Source of the DNA: Phallusia mammillata
Taxonomy: Eukaryota > Chordata > Ascidiacea > Phlebobranchia > Ascidiidae
DNA: 64,000 nucleotides
Reading direction: 5' to 3'
NCBI GenBank assembly: GCA_003260075.1
Contig: QLIY01000132.1
Location: forward strand, 165,749 to 229,748
The stretch's first letter is position 1. The number at the start of each line of letters is the position of its first letter. Shown piece after piece: positions 53,188 through 64,000 of this stretch. The notes beneath the pieces were generated by a model, which was given only the letters and a program-made list of their open reading frames with translations, had not been told where the DNA came from and searched no databases. Position numbers and translations under genes: made by a program.

Positions 53188-54673
53188 TTAATTTTTCCTT
53201 GAATGACTAAGTGAACAATGGCAGCTTGATAAGATATGCTTGCATAAATGTTCGACGGATGGCAAATTGTACCTCTTTTTGCCTGGCCGACGAATGTGAA
53301 ATGATAAGTAATACGAAGTCTTTGCGACGTTCACCAGGCAGGAGGGTTTGAAACTGCCGTGTGTCTCAAAACGTCTAATCATTACCTAAAAAACAATCAT
53401 TTGTGAAAAAGTAAATCTAACGACGAGAATGGTATGCAACAGTGCATAATGGTCTTTCAGATATGGTTAGGTAAATCAAATCGTTAAATAACCAAAGAAA
53501 TTTATCAAAACTTACGCAGTCTCTAGGAATAAGATTTGTCATCGAATCTCGGAGATTTTTAATATGTTTTGTGAAATGAACTCGATGCGTTCTTGAGTGA
53601 GTGTAATGCGTATGTTCCTTTTGTAAAATGTACTGTAGAAGGCTATAAAGAAAATATAAAGAGTTGGAGAACGCTCCCTTATGCAAAAAACACATCACTG
53701 TTCACCTTTGATCTCTTAAACTCACATAACCTATTATCAAACTTTTGTATTATTAAAAAACACATGGCGGTTACACTTTAAGATAAAAACATACTTTTCG
53801 AAAACGCCAAAAGGTTTCCAAACTAATTTACGAAGTTGCGCAATTCAATTTCTTGCTTATGGTACAGTCTATATTTTAAAATACGCCTGGCAATTGTAAT
53901 TAAATGGTACAATTGCAATTAACATGTCCTACCTGAGAAGGTCACTCACTCTCTGAAGTTCATACATAGAACCACGAGTAAAACTATTGTTGTTTGTGCC
54001 GGAAAAGTGCTTCACTGTGATCTATAATATAAATAAATTTTACTAGTCCTTCCCAAATAGAGGTTATAGGTGAACAGAACATTAGACAAAAATACAGTTT
54101 GAAACTTCTGAAATATTTTTTTAACATTGATTTGAAAATGCGCGGTATCTAAAAATAATAAAATATGTTTGTAAGTTTAAAATGCTAGAAATAATTTCGA
54201 CAAAATTACCATCAGTTTGTCGAAGAACGTAGGGTATTTTTGCCTTTGTTAAGCCGAACTACATATTTAAAGTGGATACTGATTTTAATATATTCCCCCC
54301 CCCCCGTAGGGTATTTTTGCCTTTGTTAAGCCGAACTACATATTTAAAGTGGTTTAAATTTACTACCAAATAGACGATTTATATAAGACACTGATTTTAA
54401 TATATACACCACAATTTATCAAATCACGAATAAATCAACTGTGAATTTTCCAAGAATAATACACATTCTCAATATAGTTGCTATGAAACTAGTTCTTACC
54501 TGCGAATGTCTATAAAGAGTCTCGTCCATAAGCATCTTCGCTGTAATGCGAATTTGCTTTGAAACAGAAGACCAATGTTTTTTAAACTTGCGGGAGCAGT
54601 TACCGGATAAAGCAGGCGTCGGTAGAAGGACAAAAATCAGAAAAACCAATACGTAATAACTTGGACTACTCAT
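53188..54673 (-). CDS. Secreted alpha-helical, cytokine-sized protein
   Basis: Four exons in transcription order: 54673-54500, 54021-53933, 53642-53516 and 53385-53188 (588 bp, 195 aa), with phases 0, 2, 0. Residues 1-23 are a classic signal peptide (hydrophobic 'YYVLVFLIFVLLPTPALSG', cleavage probably after Ser or Gly before 'NCSRKF'). The mature part looks like separated amphipathic helices: 'SSVSKQIRITAKMLMDETL', 'MYELQRVSDLLSLLQYILQK', 'TKHIKNLRDSMTNLIPRD' and a C-terminal 'SVEHLCKHILSS'. Cysteines flank the helices, one right after the signal peptide and several in the last exon. Size, leader, exon number and helix spacing resemble four-helix cytokines or hormones, but I recognise no family signature. 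This is a shape-based suggestion only. N-glycosylation sequons are present (Asn-Cys-Ser at the mature N-terminus; Asn-Asn-Ser in exon 2). Not operonic. Confidence 0.72.
54226..54405. repeat. Duplicate around C tract in intron 1 of the helical secreted gene
   Basis: 'cgtagggtatttttgccttt' to 'aaagtgg' occurs at 54228-54275 and 54305-54351, followed in both by 'actgattttaatatat'. The C run is at 54295-54305. The second copy has about 40 extra bases. Confidence 0.75.
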
Positions 54674-55177
54674 TATTGCAACGAAGTCAATATAATTTAG
54701 GATTTACCTAAGAAAAAAAAATTTGCATAATTTGGGCTCCGATATTAAACACCAACCATTTTTTTCGTGATATGGTTTAGCGTAACTATTATTTACTATG
54801 CATGTCTGTAGGTATTTGTTTATACTCGAAGCCGTACGAAATAAGACTATAACTTAGTTTGGGCCTGTACTTATTTTAATTTCTACAAGCGTTTAAATAA
54901 AAAAAATGTAAAGCTCAAATTTAGTTTAAGAAAAACAAAAGAACTAAAACTACACAACCTAAATTACTAAAAAATTATGCGTCAAGTTTAAAATCAAAAC
55001 ATTTTTTCTGCGAAAGTTGTTACCCAACGTTTCATTATTTTAGAAACTCTTGACATCCACGGGGCGCCAGTACCCTAACTGATCTCTTCCCATTAACGTC
55101 GGGTTCTTATATACTTGCCACTACGAGGTCCTGCATACCTGACTGCCTGTTTACAAGCACGTGGCCGCCGCAAAGGT

Positions 55178-57602
55178 TCAGAAGACCTCGCGACAATAGA
55201 TGTTCGGTTCACATGCGCTTGGGTGCAGACAGAAACAGATTAGGAAAATGTAAATAAATCGTGAGTTCAGTACAAGCTGACTTCGGGGTCTATCTAGATT
55301 TTTAATACGAACAGACCATTTTGACAACTTGTGCCATCTGCATTTTGTACGTTTTTCAGCTTTGCTTGTATCTTCAATTTCGCATTTGAAAGACCTATAT
55401 GGGTATGGATGGTTGTCATTTATCACAAATACACATTTTGCATAATCGTTCAATTCAACTTCTTGGAACGAGACACAACTGCTGCTGCTTCAGACGTATA
55501 GCATATAGGATTTTACAAAAAACAATCATAAAGTCGTTATAAGTTATGTTAACGTTTTGCTAGCACTTAATCCGACTTCTAAACCTTGGCGAAGTTACTG
55601 GAGTCAAGGCTGTATGCACCGTCTTTGCATTACATTTTTCTATATTTGTTTGCTCATTTATTTTTTATGTTATATTCTTTTTTGGGTTATTTTACTCGAG
55701 TGTGTGGTAAAATAAAAAAAAAGTTAGAATTAGCTGCTTTTGTTTTCATAATCTTTATTGGTTTTTGTTTACTTTACTTTGTGTGTGTGTTAATATTTTT
55801 TTATTCGGTTTCAAGTGTGCTTTGCAGCTCCGAAACTTTGCGGTTGCAGATACGGAATGGGTCATTGCAAACCTCATTGTATGCTTGGTCGGTGGACCAC
55901 AACCGTTCAAGGAATTAATCCACCATGGGTCATACCGACGACAAACAAATCGCTATAGCAACTCGACGCAAAATTAATCCGAACAAATTTATTTAAAACC
56001 AATCCTACTACAATGCCATGTAAAAACTTTCTCCCCATTTATCCATAGAAACTTGAGCGAAAAAGATGTCTTTAAATTGACGATGCAGTTACGCTGGATT
56101 TGACGGACTGTTTTGCGTGACCACGTTACGTACTGTGCTGAGATTTTCCTGGCTTTGGTGGAGTAGGCGTCGCAAGCTATTTTGGAGCAGGTATCTGCGT
56201 GACCTGGCGACTATTTGAACTGGGCGGCGAGTTCACACAATCTGCTGCCGACAGCAAATTGTTTTTATTTGCTTGACATGCAATAATATTTGCTCGGGTC
56301 ACTGAAATTTGCTGTGCTCTATACTTACACTTAGCACTTTCTCACACTATATTATTACAACTACAGTTGCGTATACCGGACCGGGTATGAGCTGGGTTCG
56401 GGCTTCATTTAAATAAAATGTGTTTGAGCCCGGCCTGACTTTACCAACTATCATTCGGGCTTTGTTTCAAACAAATTTAGTTCGGGCTAGGTTTTAGGCC
56501 TGTACTGTTTGGTTCCGGTTAAGTTTGAGCTCCGATTTCGAAACCCCTTACAACTCTGATTACATCACTCTACAACTCGTTCAGAGAAACAATCATTTTG
56601 CAAAACAGTTAGGGATAATATACCTTCTCATCAAAGTAGTAATACGATAAATACAAACACATACACTATCAGATGAGGAATGGGTGGAGCATGTGTGGAA
56701 AACAAAACAAACATCGATGGACTATGAAGAAGAGTACAATAGATCACATATTTTTTCTGAAAACCATTTCTTGTAATTTGTTTAATGTTAATCTATATGC
56801 ACTTCAAAAGCAGAAATTTTCGGAGAGGTATTATTTTGTATTTCTTGTCTGAAATGCATTCCCCCCCCCCACAACTGCTGCTGCTTCAGACGTATAGCAT
56901 ATAGGATTTTACAAAAAAACAACCCCCCCCCCGCCTCACGGACCCCTAAAGGACCACGGACCCCAGTTTGGGAACCGCTGATCTATATGCACTTCAAAAG
57001 CAGAAATTTTCGGAGAGGTATTATTTTGCATTTCTTATCTGAAATGCATTAAATGGCGATTAAACGAAAGAAAGCGTAACACAATGAAAAAAAAACTAAG
57101 GCTTGTTATTAATGTGAAATAAACGTCCTGGCAAAAGAGGTGAAATCCATTGCAGTAGGTTGTAATTTCCATCCTATCACGCCAAATTTTCCATCGAAAA
57201 TTTATGAAATCTACAATGTTTGGTGTTAAACTGATTTTGCACAGCCTTTACAAACTTTAACATTTTGAAAAACGCTGCTTACCAAGAAATAACTCGTTTG
57301 GTTCTGAATCGAATGTGTATTGGTTGTCATATTTAACTTCAACTCTACAAATGCAAAAAAGGTTATTTCAGTTAAAGTGTATTGTAAAAGCTAGACTCCA
57401 AAGAGTTAAAACTGCGCTTGATATTGATCACCTGGTGTTGTCCAAAGAATCTCAGATCTGTTAAATCAAACAACACAGTGGAAAAACCCAAACTAATCAT
57501 TTTGTTGCAGTGTGTTGAAGCGTAATATCCATAAATACCCCGCATGGGCTCTAATTCGACTGTATGAAGGCCTATTTTTTTATCATCAGAAAGCAATAAG
57601 CG
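55178..57602 (-). CDS. Tentative gene fragment: Cys-rich secreted or membrane protein with C-terminal hydrophobic segment
   Basis: Three candidate exons in transcription order: 57602-57432, 57344-57283 and 55461-55178. The second and third join in phase (…NELFL + EVELNDYAKC…) and have good donor and acceptor motifs. The third ends at a stop after a hydrophobic stretch (FIYIFLICFCLHPS) that could be a membrane anchor. The first (57 aa, with 'GIYGYYASTHCNKM' and 'FSTVLFDLTDLRFF') has a good donor but does not keep phase with the second in this reading, so it may be mis-bounded or belong elsewhere. No start exon or signal peptide was found. The beta-like pattern with spaced Cys recalls an extracellular domain such as ZP, but this is a guess. 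The intervening intron contains two C tracts. Confidence 0.33.
56790..57055. repeat. Composite of C tracts with a transplanted fragment
   Basis: About 75 bp starting 'ctatatgcacttcaaaagca' occurs at 56792-56860 and 56983-57049. Between them are a C run (56861-56870), a 50-bp copy of 55480-55528, another C run (56923-56932) and a 47-bp piece of a hAT-type terminus ('cagtttgggaaccgctg'). It reads as several contig ends strung together. Confidence 0.78.
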
Positions 57603-59020
57603 CTAAAAGCCAGACGATTTGGGTTACTGTGGTAAGATAGGGACATTTGTACTTTACCGTTAATTCATTAAAAATGTTTTTTTTATTGGTTTAGCTACAA
57701 ATACACGATATAGCAAATATGTTCTCACCCCCAAAAAGCATTTTAGTTGTACGCCTTTTCTACACCTGATTTTAAATATTTGGCATGGATTTCATATTCA
57801 ATCGCGAAGGCTCGCATTGGGCTAAACACTTAGGGTCAATCGATTCAGGATTGAATCAAATTATAGCTTTGGTGCCATTGCCCTTTTCACTATATTTGAC
57901 GCAACGTCGTGTTTTGCGTGACCACGTTGCGTGTGGAGAGATTTGCTGGCTTAGGTTTATAGAAGGTCACGCAACTTGCGGACTGGGTGACCTGGCGGCT
58001 ATTTGACCTCTACGTCGAAGTTCAAAACTTCTTAACCGATTCGCCAAACCAGTGTGCCGGCTATTCAACTTTTATGTGGTTAATTTGGTAATAAAAATTG
58101 TGAACAAAATGAAATTGAGTTCAATTTTACCTTAAAAAAATAGGTTTTAGACTTTTAGACGATTTGTAGCCTGTATATTGTTGTGATTTGTCTATGTCGA
58201 CGCTTCCAAACCGTTTTGTTGTAACTCAACCTTTAACAAATTTAGATTGTAGATTACGTTTCTTTTGATAAACTGAAGTGAATATATCTTAAACCCAAAA
58301 TGGGTAAAGCATAATGGCGAAAAGAACAGTAGGCCTAACCACATTTTTCAAGAAACTTGTTTTGCAATCTTTTGCATTTTTTTTCAGATCTGTTTGTTTC
58401 CATGAAACCCAGATGGTAAAACATTTGGTCAAATATACTCAATGTTACATGGTGTGTGATCAAACATACATTAACCATGAATCTTTAAAAAGTATCATAA
58501 TAGACGATTGTATAGCGTTTCTACTTACCCGCCGTTACTGAAGTTAGGGGCTCAACTGTGGCAAATCTTGCTGTAATGCTGACTAGCAGTAAATGCATCA
58601 GAAACATCACAAGTTTTATTGCGAATCAAAAGGCTACATAAAATAATCCAAACCTTGGTAACTTTTTGCTGCAAAAAAACTAAAAAATGCAAACATTGAA
58701 CAACGCAACACACAAAATACAAACTCTGAAAATAATATTTTCAAGTTATTACACTTCACCGCCACAGTAAGTTTAACACAAAGGTCTACTTGGTGATTAA
58801 AATGGATTCACATCCTAATGGTTTTCCAATAATTTGTGGGATGGCGACGTTGAACCGTAAACAATATTAATGTCTTCTTATCTTTACTAGAAAATTTTGT
58901 TTAAAGTTGTCATAATTAAGTTACATAACTTGAAAATCTACTAACACCACGGCAAACCCACACTTAGAAGAGCAAAAATACCTATTTAAAACGGCCTGTC
59001 TCAAAAAATGCTGATCAGGG
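57603..59020. other. Repeat-bearing spacer
   Basis: Holds a block at 57905-58005 ('ttttgcgtgaccacgttgcg' ... 'gtgacctggcggctatttga') related to 56113-56220, so a dispersed repeat pair. Short frames here show no protein character. Confidence 0.45.
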
Positions 59021-59446
59021 CAGAGTTGCAAGCGGGCCCAAAAATCTGAGCCCGAACCCGGCCCGAACCCGACCCGAACCCGACCCGAACCCGAAAGTAT
59101 AAGCCCGAAGCCCGGCCCGAACCCGAAACGTTTTTGCGAAGCCCGTTTAGGCCCGAAATTTTGATTGACAGGCCTATCCACGAAAGCCTTGCAACAAAGG
59201 ATGAGAAAGAAAAAAGAGAAAGACAACAAACACAATGAACAATAGTAGACAATGGGGTAAACAATATGTTTTTGAGTAGGGTGGGCATTAGGTCAAAGCC
59301 AGATACTTGTTATTTAGCTGAGTGATTTTTTTCAAACAAAAATGGCGGACACGGAACGTAAAGTCAGGCCCGTTTTAGCCCGTTTTCTCACAAATACCTA
59401 AGCCTGAACCCGGCCCGAACCCGAACTCGGCCCGACTTGCAACTCT
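59021..59446. mobile_element. Intact 'cccgaacccggccc' MITE, hAT-type
   Basis: The 426-bp element starts 'cagagttgcaagcgggcc' and ends 'ggcccgacttgcaactctg'. Flanks 'gatcaggg' (59013-59020) and 'tatcaggg' (59447-59454) match at 7 of 8 positions. Its left part is an array of 'cccgaacccgac' units. The Gly/Ser-rich minus-strand frames here are a by-product of that array. Confidence 0.85.
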
Positions 59447-59539
59447 GTATCAGGGTTGAAGTAAGGTATTATCATTAAAACATTCAACGAAACTAACTTT
59501 AAAACTTGTTTTCCAACCCTGTCCTCTTTATTATTATTT

Positions 59540-59690
59540 TTTCACGGGGTTCGAACCCAGGACACTCCAGGGGACGAATCCCGATCAAGGTATTTTTTAT
59601 GTCTGTATATGGGTCAGGCGCGCCAGGCCATTCGGCCAAGGGTGCTAAATCAATAATTCAGTTCTTTGCGCCACCTATCGAAATTTAGCT
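59540..59690 (+). repeat. SINE-like block related to 23280-23465
   Basis: Contains 'ggggttcgaacccag' (B-box-like), then 'tatgggtcagg' and 'gccattcggccaag', all also found near 23380-23450 in the same order. Confidence 0.45.
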
Positions 59691-59881
59691 AAGTTGGGGT
59701 CCGTCGTGAGGTTTGGTCTTATTGGTTCCACCATCGAAATCAAGAATCTGTACCGGTGAACAGTGTTTTTTTGAAGGTGTTTTGGGGGACCGTTTCGGTC
59801 CCCTAAATTTCTCCAGCGGTTTCCCAAAATTTGGACTTGCAACTACAGGGCTCTTTTTGGTATTTAAATGAAACACTTGGG

Positions 59882-60028
59882 TCTTTAAAACTACTTAGCA
59901 GTCACCCAAACCAAACCTTAAAAAAAAGTCTCTTAAAACTACTTAGCGGTCACCCAAACCAAACCTTAAAAAAAAACCTCTTAAAACTACTTAGCGGTCA
60001 CCCAAACCAAACCTTAAAAAAAACCTGC
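59882..60028 (+). repeat. Three-unit tandem repeat, period about 47 bp
   Basis: Three consecutive copies of 'taaaactacttagcggtcac' followed by 'ccaaaccaaaccttaaaaaa'. The first copy has one A/G difference and A-run lengths vary. No gene crosses it. Confidence 0.85.
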
Positions 60029-60712
60029 CGGTGAACTTTTATAATGCTCTGTCCATTAGATAGATTAACATTTACCATGTCCATTTATAACAAAAGGCCT
60101 TAAAACGTATGTAAGGGCAGAATTAGAAAATTTTTAGACCGCCTCTTCACAATGTGTCCAGTAGGTAGCGCACTCCATTTTATTTTCAGAAAAAGGATAC
60201 TACCACTAAGTATAGTCAGCACCCGCTTCCATATCATCGTTTTTTGTCGGGAAATTGCTAAAAAATTTCCAAGTAATTGGAAGGAATTATCTGGGATTTT
60301 TTCAGTAAAGTCGAGCTTGCGTTTGAGGACATATCTGTCCGCTGCCCCGTGAGTTATTAGTAGTTGCTATGCATCTGATATTCAATGTGTAATAAAATGC
60401 ATATTTGTGTGCATAGTTGGTGTAAGCTGTTGTTGTATTTGTTTGCTTTCCATCAACGTGGACAAAGCTGACATTGAAATATAACTTACATGTTACAATA
60501 TATTTTACGACTTTTTCTAAGATAAACTTTAATTCATAAAAAAAAAACTTTGGTAACTGACGCGACTGGTAATCACGTAAGTTTACAGGTTTTAAGCGAA
60601 GTTTTGGGTTTTTAGTTTATTGGCAATTTCAATTTTAAAACATGTGATAAATATGGTTTTCTAACTTTGCTTTTCTTTTGTTAAGTTTCAAAGTTAACAT
60701 TTGAGATAAAAC

Positions 60713-62231
60713 ATGACTAAATTACTTGCGATTTTGCTGATTTCATCAGTCATGTTGATGCGTGCGTCATTGGTCTATGCCCAGTTTCCAAACTCGGATG
60801 CAGAGTAAGAAACTCAGTTTGTTTTCTTTAAACATTTTATGTAATGATACGTCAGTGAAATTCAACGTGTGTCGTAATTGTGTACCTAGCTAGCATTTAC
60901 TTAACATCAGTGGTCGGCAACCACCGGTCCGCGGCCCCGTGCTGGTCCGTGAGAAGTTTGTTACCGGGCCGTAAAAACTTGCTCAAGGTTCACATTGATC
61001 AAAGTTGTAATAACTGTAATTAGTTTTCAGTGTTGAACATTTGTGGTTTCAAATCGGTCCGTAGTGTAAAACAGGTTGCCGACCCCTGCTTTACATTGTA
61101 TAGTCCTTGTTTGTATTGGTTACGAGAAATTAAACACAGAATTGTTTTATCACCGGTCCTAACGAAGCTACAACGGTTTCCACTAAAGCAGCGGTTCCCA
61201 AACTGGGGTCCGCGGTCCTTTAGGGGTCCGTGAGGCAATTTTGGGGGGACCGCGAAGCGGTTGAAGTAATTCTATAATCTTATTTGGCGTCAGTTTGTGC
61301 CACTAAATAAGTTTAAATCAAAGTAGAATTGAGAATCGACTGTCTCCATTGCTAAACAATGGCCTTTATTGAATGACAACTATCAAAAATGCAATTGTTC
61401 GCGCACAATCGTAATGTTTTTGTCCTGTTTGTGATGTCACATGCTGTCTTTGGATGATTGTTATGCGCAATTTTGCATAACTAGCTAAAATCCTGCAATC
61501 AACTTTCGTTTTTATGAAATACACATTTAGGCTTAAGGACCGCGAGCCCTCGAAATAATGGCAAAGGGACCGTTTTGAAAAAAATATGAAAAAGTTTGGG
61601 AACCACTGCACTAAAGGGTCCTCTGTTTTACATCGCTTTCCGCATAGAAAATAAATGAAATAGTGTTATCTGTAAAAACTAAAGGAGTGTGGTGATGTAC
61701 TATTGTTCCTTGATATTAATGACTAAAACTTGTGGTTAAACATGGTTAAATTACTTGCAATTTTGCTGATGACAGTCCTGTTGTTAAGTTTATTGTCAAT
61801 TAATGCCGATGTAGCAATAGTTGGAGTGTAAGAAGCACTTACTGTCCCATTTTTAATACTTGTAACATTACTGCAAGACCTTTGGGTTCTAAATCGTTTA
61901 CGTAGAGAACATTCAAGAGAATTAAAATGCCATCTTTTTTGCAGTCAAAGTCTTTTCTACGACAATGTTAAGAACAGGTTCGAAACTTTGCAGTTGGAAG
62001 AAGAAATGGGGGAAATGTTTCATGGTTAGTATCAGCATAGGCCACAGTTTTGTTTTCCAACTTTTCAATAGTTGCTAAGTAAAGATGGATTAAAGTATAA
62101 GAGATCTCTTCACCGATAATCCAAAACACAATTACAACTTTCATGGTGTTTTGCTCAACCATGCCTACTAATAACATAGTTTCAAACTTTTATGTTTCGA
62201 TCTTTTAGATTTGAAGCGAAGCAGAGGATAA
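60713..62231 (+). CDS. Small secreted peptide precursor with two alternative signal-peptide exons
   Basis: Two first exons with similar leaders, 60713-60804 (MTKLLAILLISSVML...) and 61742-61827 (MVKLLAILLMTVLLL...). Both end in phase 2 at a GTAAGA donor, and both fit the shared exons 61945-62024 and 62209-62231. The precursors are 64 and 62 aa. The signal peptide is about 1-22. The shared mature part is acidic ('SLFYDNVKNRF', 'LQLEEEMGEMFHD') and ends Leu-Lys-Arg-Ser-Arg-Gly, with a dibasic KR near the C-terminus. In the second form the first exon is followed at once by an in-frame stop if unspliced. No cysteine pairs. I do not recognise the family; neuropeptide, hormone-like or coelomic peptide are all possible. 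Two hAT MITEs separate the two first exons. Confidence 0.68.
60908..61088. mobile_element. Short hAT-type MITE between the two alternative first exons
   Basis: The 181-bp element starts 'cagtggtcggcaaccacc' and ends 'ggttgccgacccctg'. Flanks 'cttaacat' and 'ctttacat' match at 7 of 8 positions. Confidence 0.85.
61189..61608. mobile_element. hAT-type MITE with perfect target duplication
   Basis: The 420-bp element starts 'cagcggttcccaaactgg' and ends 'agtttgggaaccactg'. It is flanked by 'cactaaag' at 61181-61188 and 61609-61616. The interior contains a short 'ggaccgcga' motif on both sides and no transposase. Confidence 0.9.
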
Positions 62232-62324
62232 TTAACGCTGAAAGCAAAAACTTCTCTGGATGTTGAAAACACAAGGAAATAGTTTTTTTTGCCTTAGATC
62301 ACTTTTGTTTTGCTGTGTGACTAA

Positions 62325-62330
62325 AATAAA
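62325..62330 (+). terminator. Candidate polyadenylation signal of the small secreted peptide gene
   Basis: An AATAAA (in 'aaaataaataaataac') about 95 bp after the stop codon. Confidence 0.55.
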
Positions 62331-62699
62331 TAAATAACACGGTTAATGTTGGATCTGTCTCTGTCTACAAGTGTAAGTTTTATGGTTACTACCATTTTAA
62401 ATGTTCTGTTTCAAGAGTCCAAAATCCAGATTTTGAAACAAAAATTAAACATTGCACATATGTAGCCTTTCAACCGCACTCCTCTAATTTTTCCCTCACA
62501 AGCGGGGACGTGTTTTCGATAATTTTTAGAAAAAAAAGTGGAAAATTATTATTAAACTATTTGCTTGTTTTGCATTAATTGCATAATGTAGCGAAGTATT
62601 TAAAGATAAATTGTTTGTTTAGAGTTTAAATTATTGGTCATGTAAGGACAGGGTCACAAGCTTGTCAAATTTTAGCGATTTACACAGCAGTACTATAGG

Positions 62700-63065
62700 C
62701 AGGGTTGCCATACCGTCCTTATTTCTAAGATTTGTCCTTATTTTGAAGGGCTGTGTCTTAGAAAAGTTCATTGTCCTTATTTTTGACTGTAGTCCTTATT
62801 TTGCCTTATTTTTTACAATTACTATAGTCAAATCCCTGCAACAAGTAGAAGTGAACCTATAGACCCGGCCCGATGTGAGATGCACTTAGTATTTTCTACG
62901 AACAACGAGTTGCTGTAACATATTATTTCTGGCCAAAATATTGCAAATATTATGTCATGGCTCGTATAAAAGCAAAGATTTGTTCAAAAACGTTTGTTTC
63001 GTTTCGCATGAAAAATTAATTTTACGGTTGTCCTTATTTTTGATTTCAAGTAGATGGCAACCCTG
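62700..63065. mobile_element. hAT-like MITE with 'cagggttgccat' ends
   Basis: The 366-bp element starts 'cagggttgccatacc' and ends 'agatggcaaccctg'. Flanks 'actatagg' and 'actacagg' match at 7 of 8 positions. The interior repeats 'tccttatttt' several times. Confidence 0.8.
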
Positions 63066-64000
63066 ACTACAGGCCTTTATTAGAAGCATAATTCTAAATC
63101 AAACTTGTTAACCAAGCATTCCCATATGGCAGGATCAGGCAAAAAGAATTTAGACCAACAAAAGGAGTTCAATGCAGTTTTGAAACCAACATGTAGAATT
63201 ACTTTGATGAGCAGAACAAACACGAAATAAAACTTATTCTATAACCCCCCCCCCTAGACCAACAAAAGGAGTTCAATGCAGTTTTGAAACCAACATGTAG
63301 AAATACTTTGATAAGCAGAACAAACACGAAATAAAACTTATTCTATAATTGAACACAAACTTTGTACTTTGCCATATCGTGCAATGCACCTTTAGCCTAA
63401 GTGTTCTTGCCATTTCAATTGGTTTTGATTTTGTTGTCTGATGGACACATTACTACTTTTTTTCAGTTTCAAATTTAGATTTATTCTAAACATGTGAAAC
63501 TTTCAGGTCTAATACAAATGCTTACCATAAATATATTTGGGTTTGAGATTAAAGTTCACAATCAGAATAAAAAAGTTGTCTATGTATGAGTGCAGCATCT
63601 TTGTCGACATTTGTCTTATAACTTCAAAAGGTGTATAGGCCAGGCTTGAAGAAATATCTTAGCCAGCAGCAACCGGCACGTCTATCTCACTTTGTGCAGG
63701 GTGCTGCGTCTCAAATATCTCTGTTATTCTTTTGTTGATCTGTAATGATCGATTTATGTTAACGGTCGCTAATGATTCTCAAGGTTATTACTTCGTCACT
63801 ACAAATTAAAGAGCTATACTACTGTCCTTAACCTCCCAAGCTCCTGAGATTGCCAGGATAGAGTCCTGGAAACTCCACACAAATGTCTTGCACTTCAGTT
63901 TGTTAGTTTATGACAAGAGAAAGAGAGAAGAGAGATCGAAATGAACGAGTGCGGTTTTATATATATTCCGGACAAAGGCGTTAAATAATATACATGTACT
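63066..64000. other. Right end of window: C-tract duplicate, no recognised gene
   Basis: 'tagaccaacaaaaggagttc' and about 95 following bases occur at 63151-63244 and 63255-63350 around a 10-nt C run (63245-63254). The remaining about 600 bp show no convincing frame. Around 63650-63760 the stretch is slightly less AT-rich, but I see no splice-consistent exon. Confidence 0.55.

Noticed and set aside
58921-59288. Gly/Ser-rich minus-strand frames resembling a glycine-rich protein
   Set aside because: Produced by the 'cccgaacccg' array inside the MITE at 59021-59446.
59882-60028. CRISPR-like repeat array
   Set aside because: Only three near-identical adjacent units with no unique spacers, in an intron-rich animal genome; a plain tandem repeat.

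Overview
The window looks like nuclear DNA from a compact, AT-rich animal genome. Genes have many short GT-AG introns, and several products belong to bilaterian families: SMAD4, TFG, syntaxin-16, HINT1 and an LRPPRC-like PPR protein. The small introns, the many short hAT-type elements and the several-percent divergence between local duplicate copies suggest a highly heterozygous marine invertebrate. An ascidian such as Ciona is my best guess. This is inference; no species-specific sequence was checked.

Layout, left to right. 421-3246 (-) is a single-exon mitochondrial PPR protein. 3247-6406 is intergenic with two hAT-type MITEs. 6407-9018 (+) is a five-exon membrane-anchored YccV/HspQ-domain protein. 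10748-14028 (-) is TFG, head-to-head with STX16 at 15241-17847 (+), followed by HINT1 at 20200-21531 (+). 22789-42703 (+) is one very large, roughly 28-exon coiled-coil gene of about 1,770 codons, assembled here by matching splice phases. A RING-H2 gene (43025-44174, -) converges on it. SMAD4 (46586-52226, -) is complete with 12 coding exons. Next comes a four-exon secreted, probably helical, cytokine-sized protein (53188-54673, -), then a tentative membrane or secreted gene (55178-57602, -). Last is a small secreted peptide gene with two alternative first exons (60713-62231, +). The ends of the window and 57.6-60.7 kb are mostly repeats.

A pervasive anomaly runs through the window: 26 C-homopolymers, all on the + strand, 24 of them 10 or 11 nt long. 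Most sit between two slightly diverged direct copies of the same 60-1100 bp stretch. They look like 10-base gap placeholders joining unmerged haplotype contigs. One ordinary N gap at 14742 has the same flank duplication. Intron and UTR lengths here are therefore inflated, and a few exons are partly duplicated or cut.

The genes do not form a pathway cluster. STX16 and TFG both serve secretory traffic (endosome-to-Golgi fusion and ER exit) and share a divergent intergenic region. SMAD4 is a signalling hub. The most interesting unexplained material is the helical secreted protein, the small peptide gene with duplicated signal-peptide exons, the giant coiled-coil gene and the stand-alone YccV protein.
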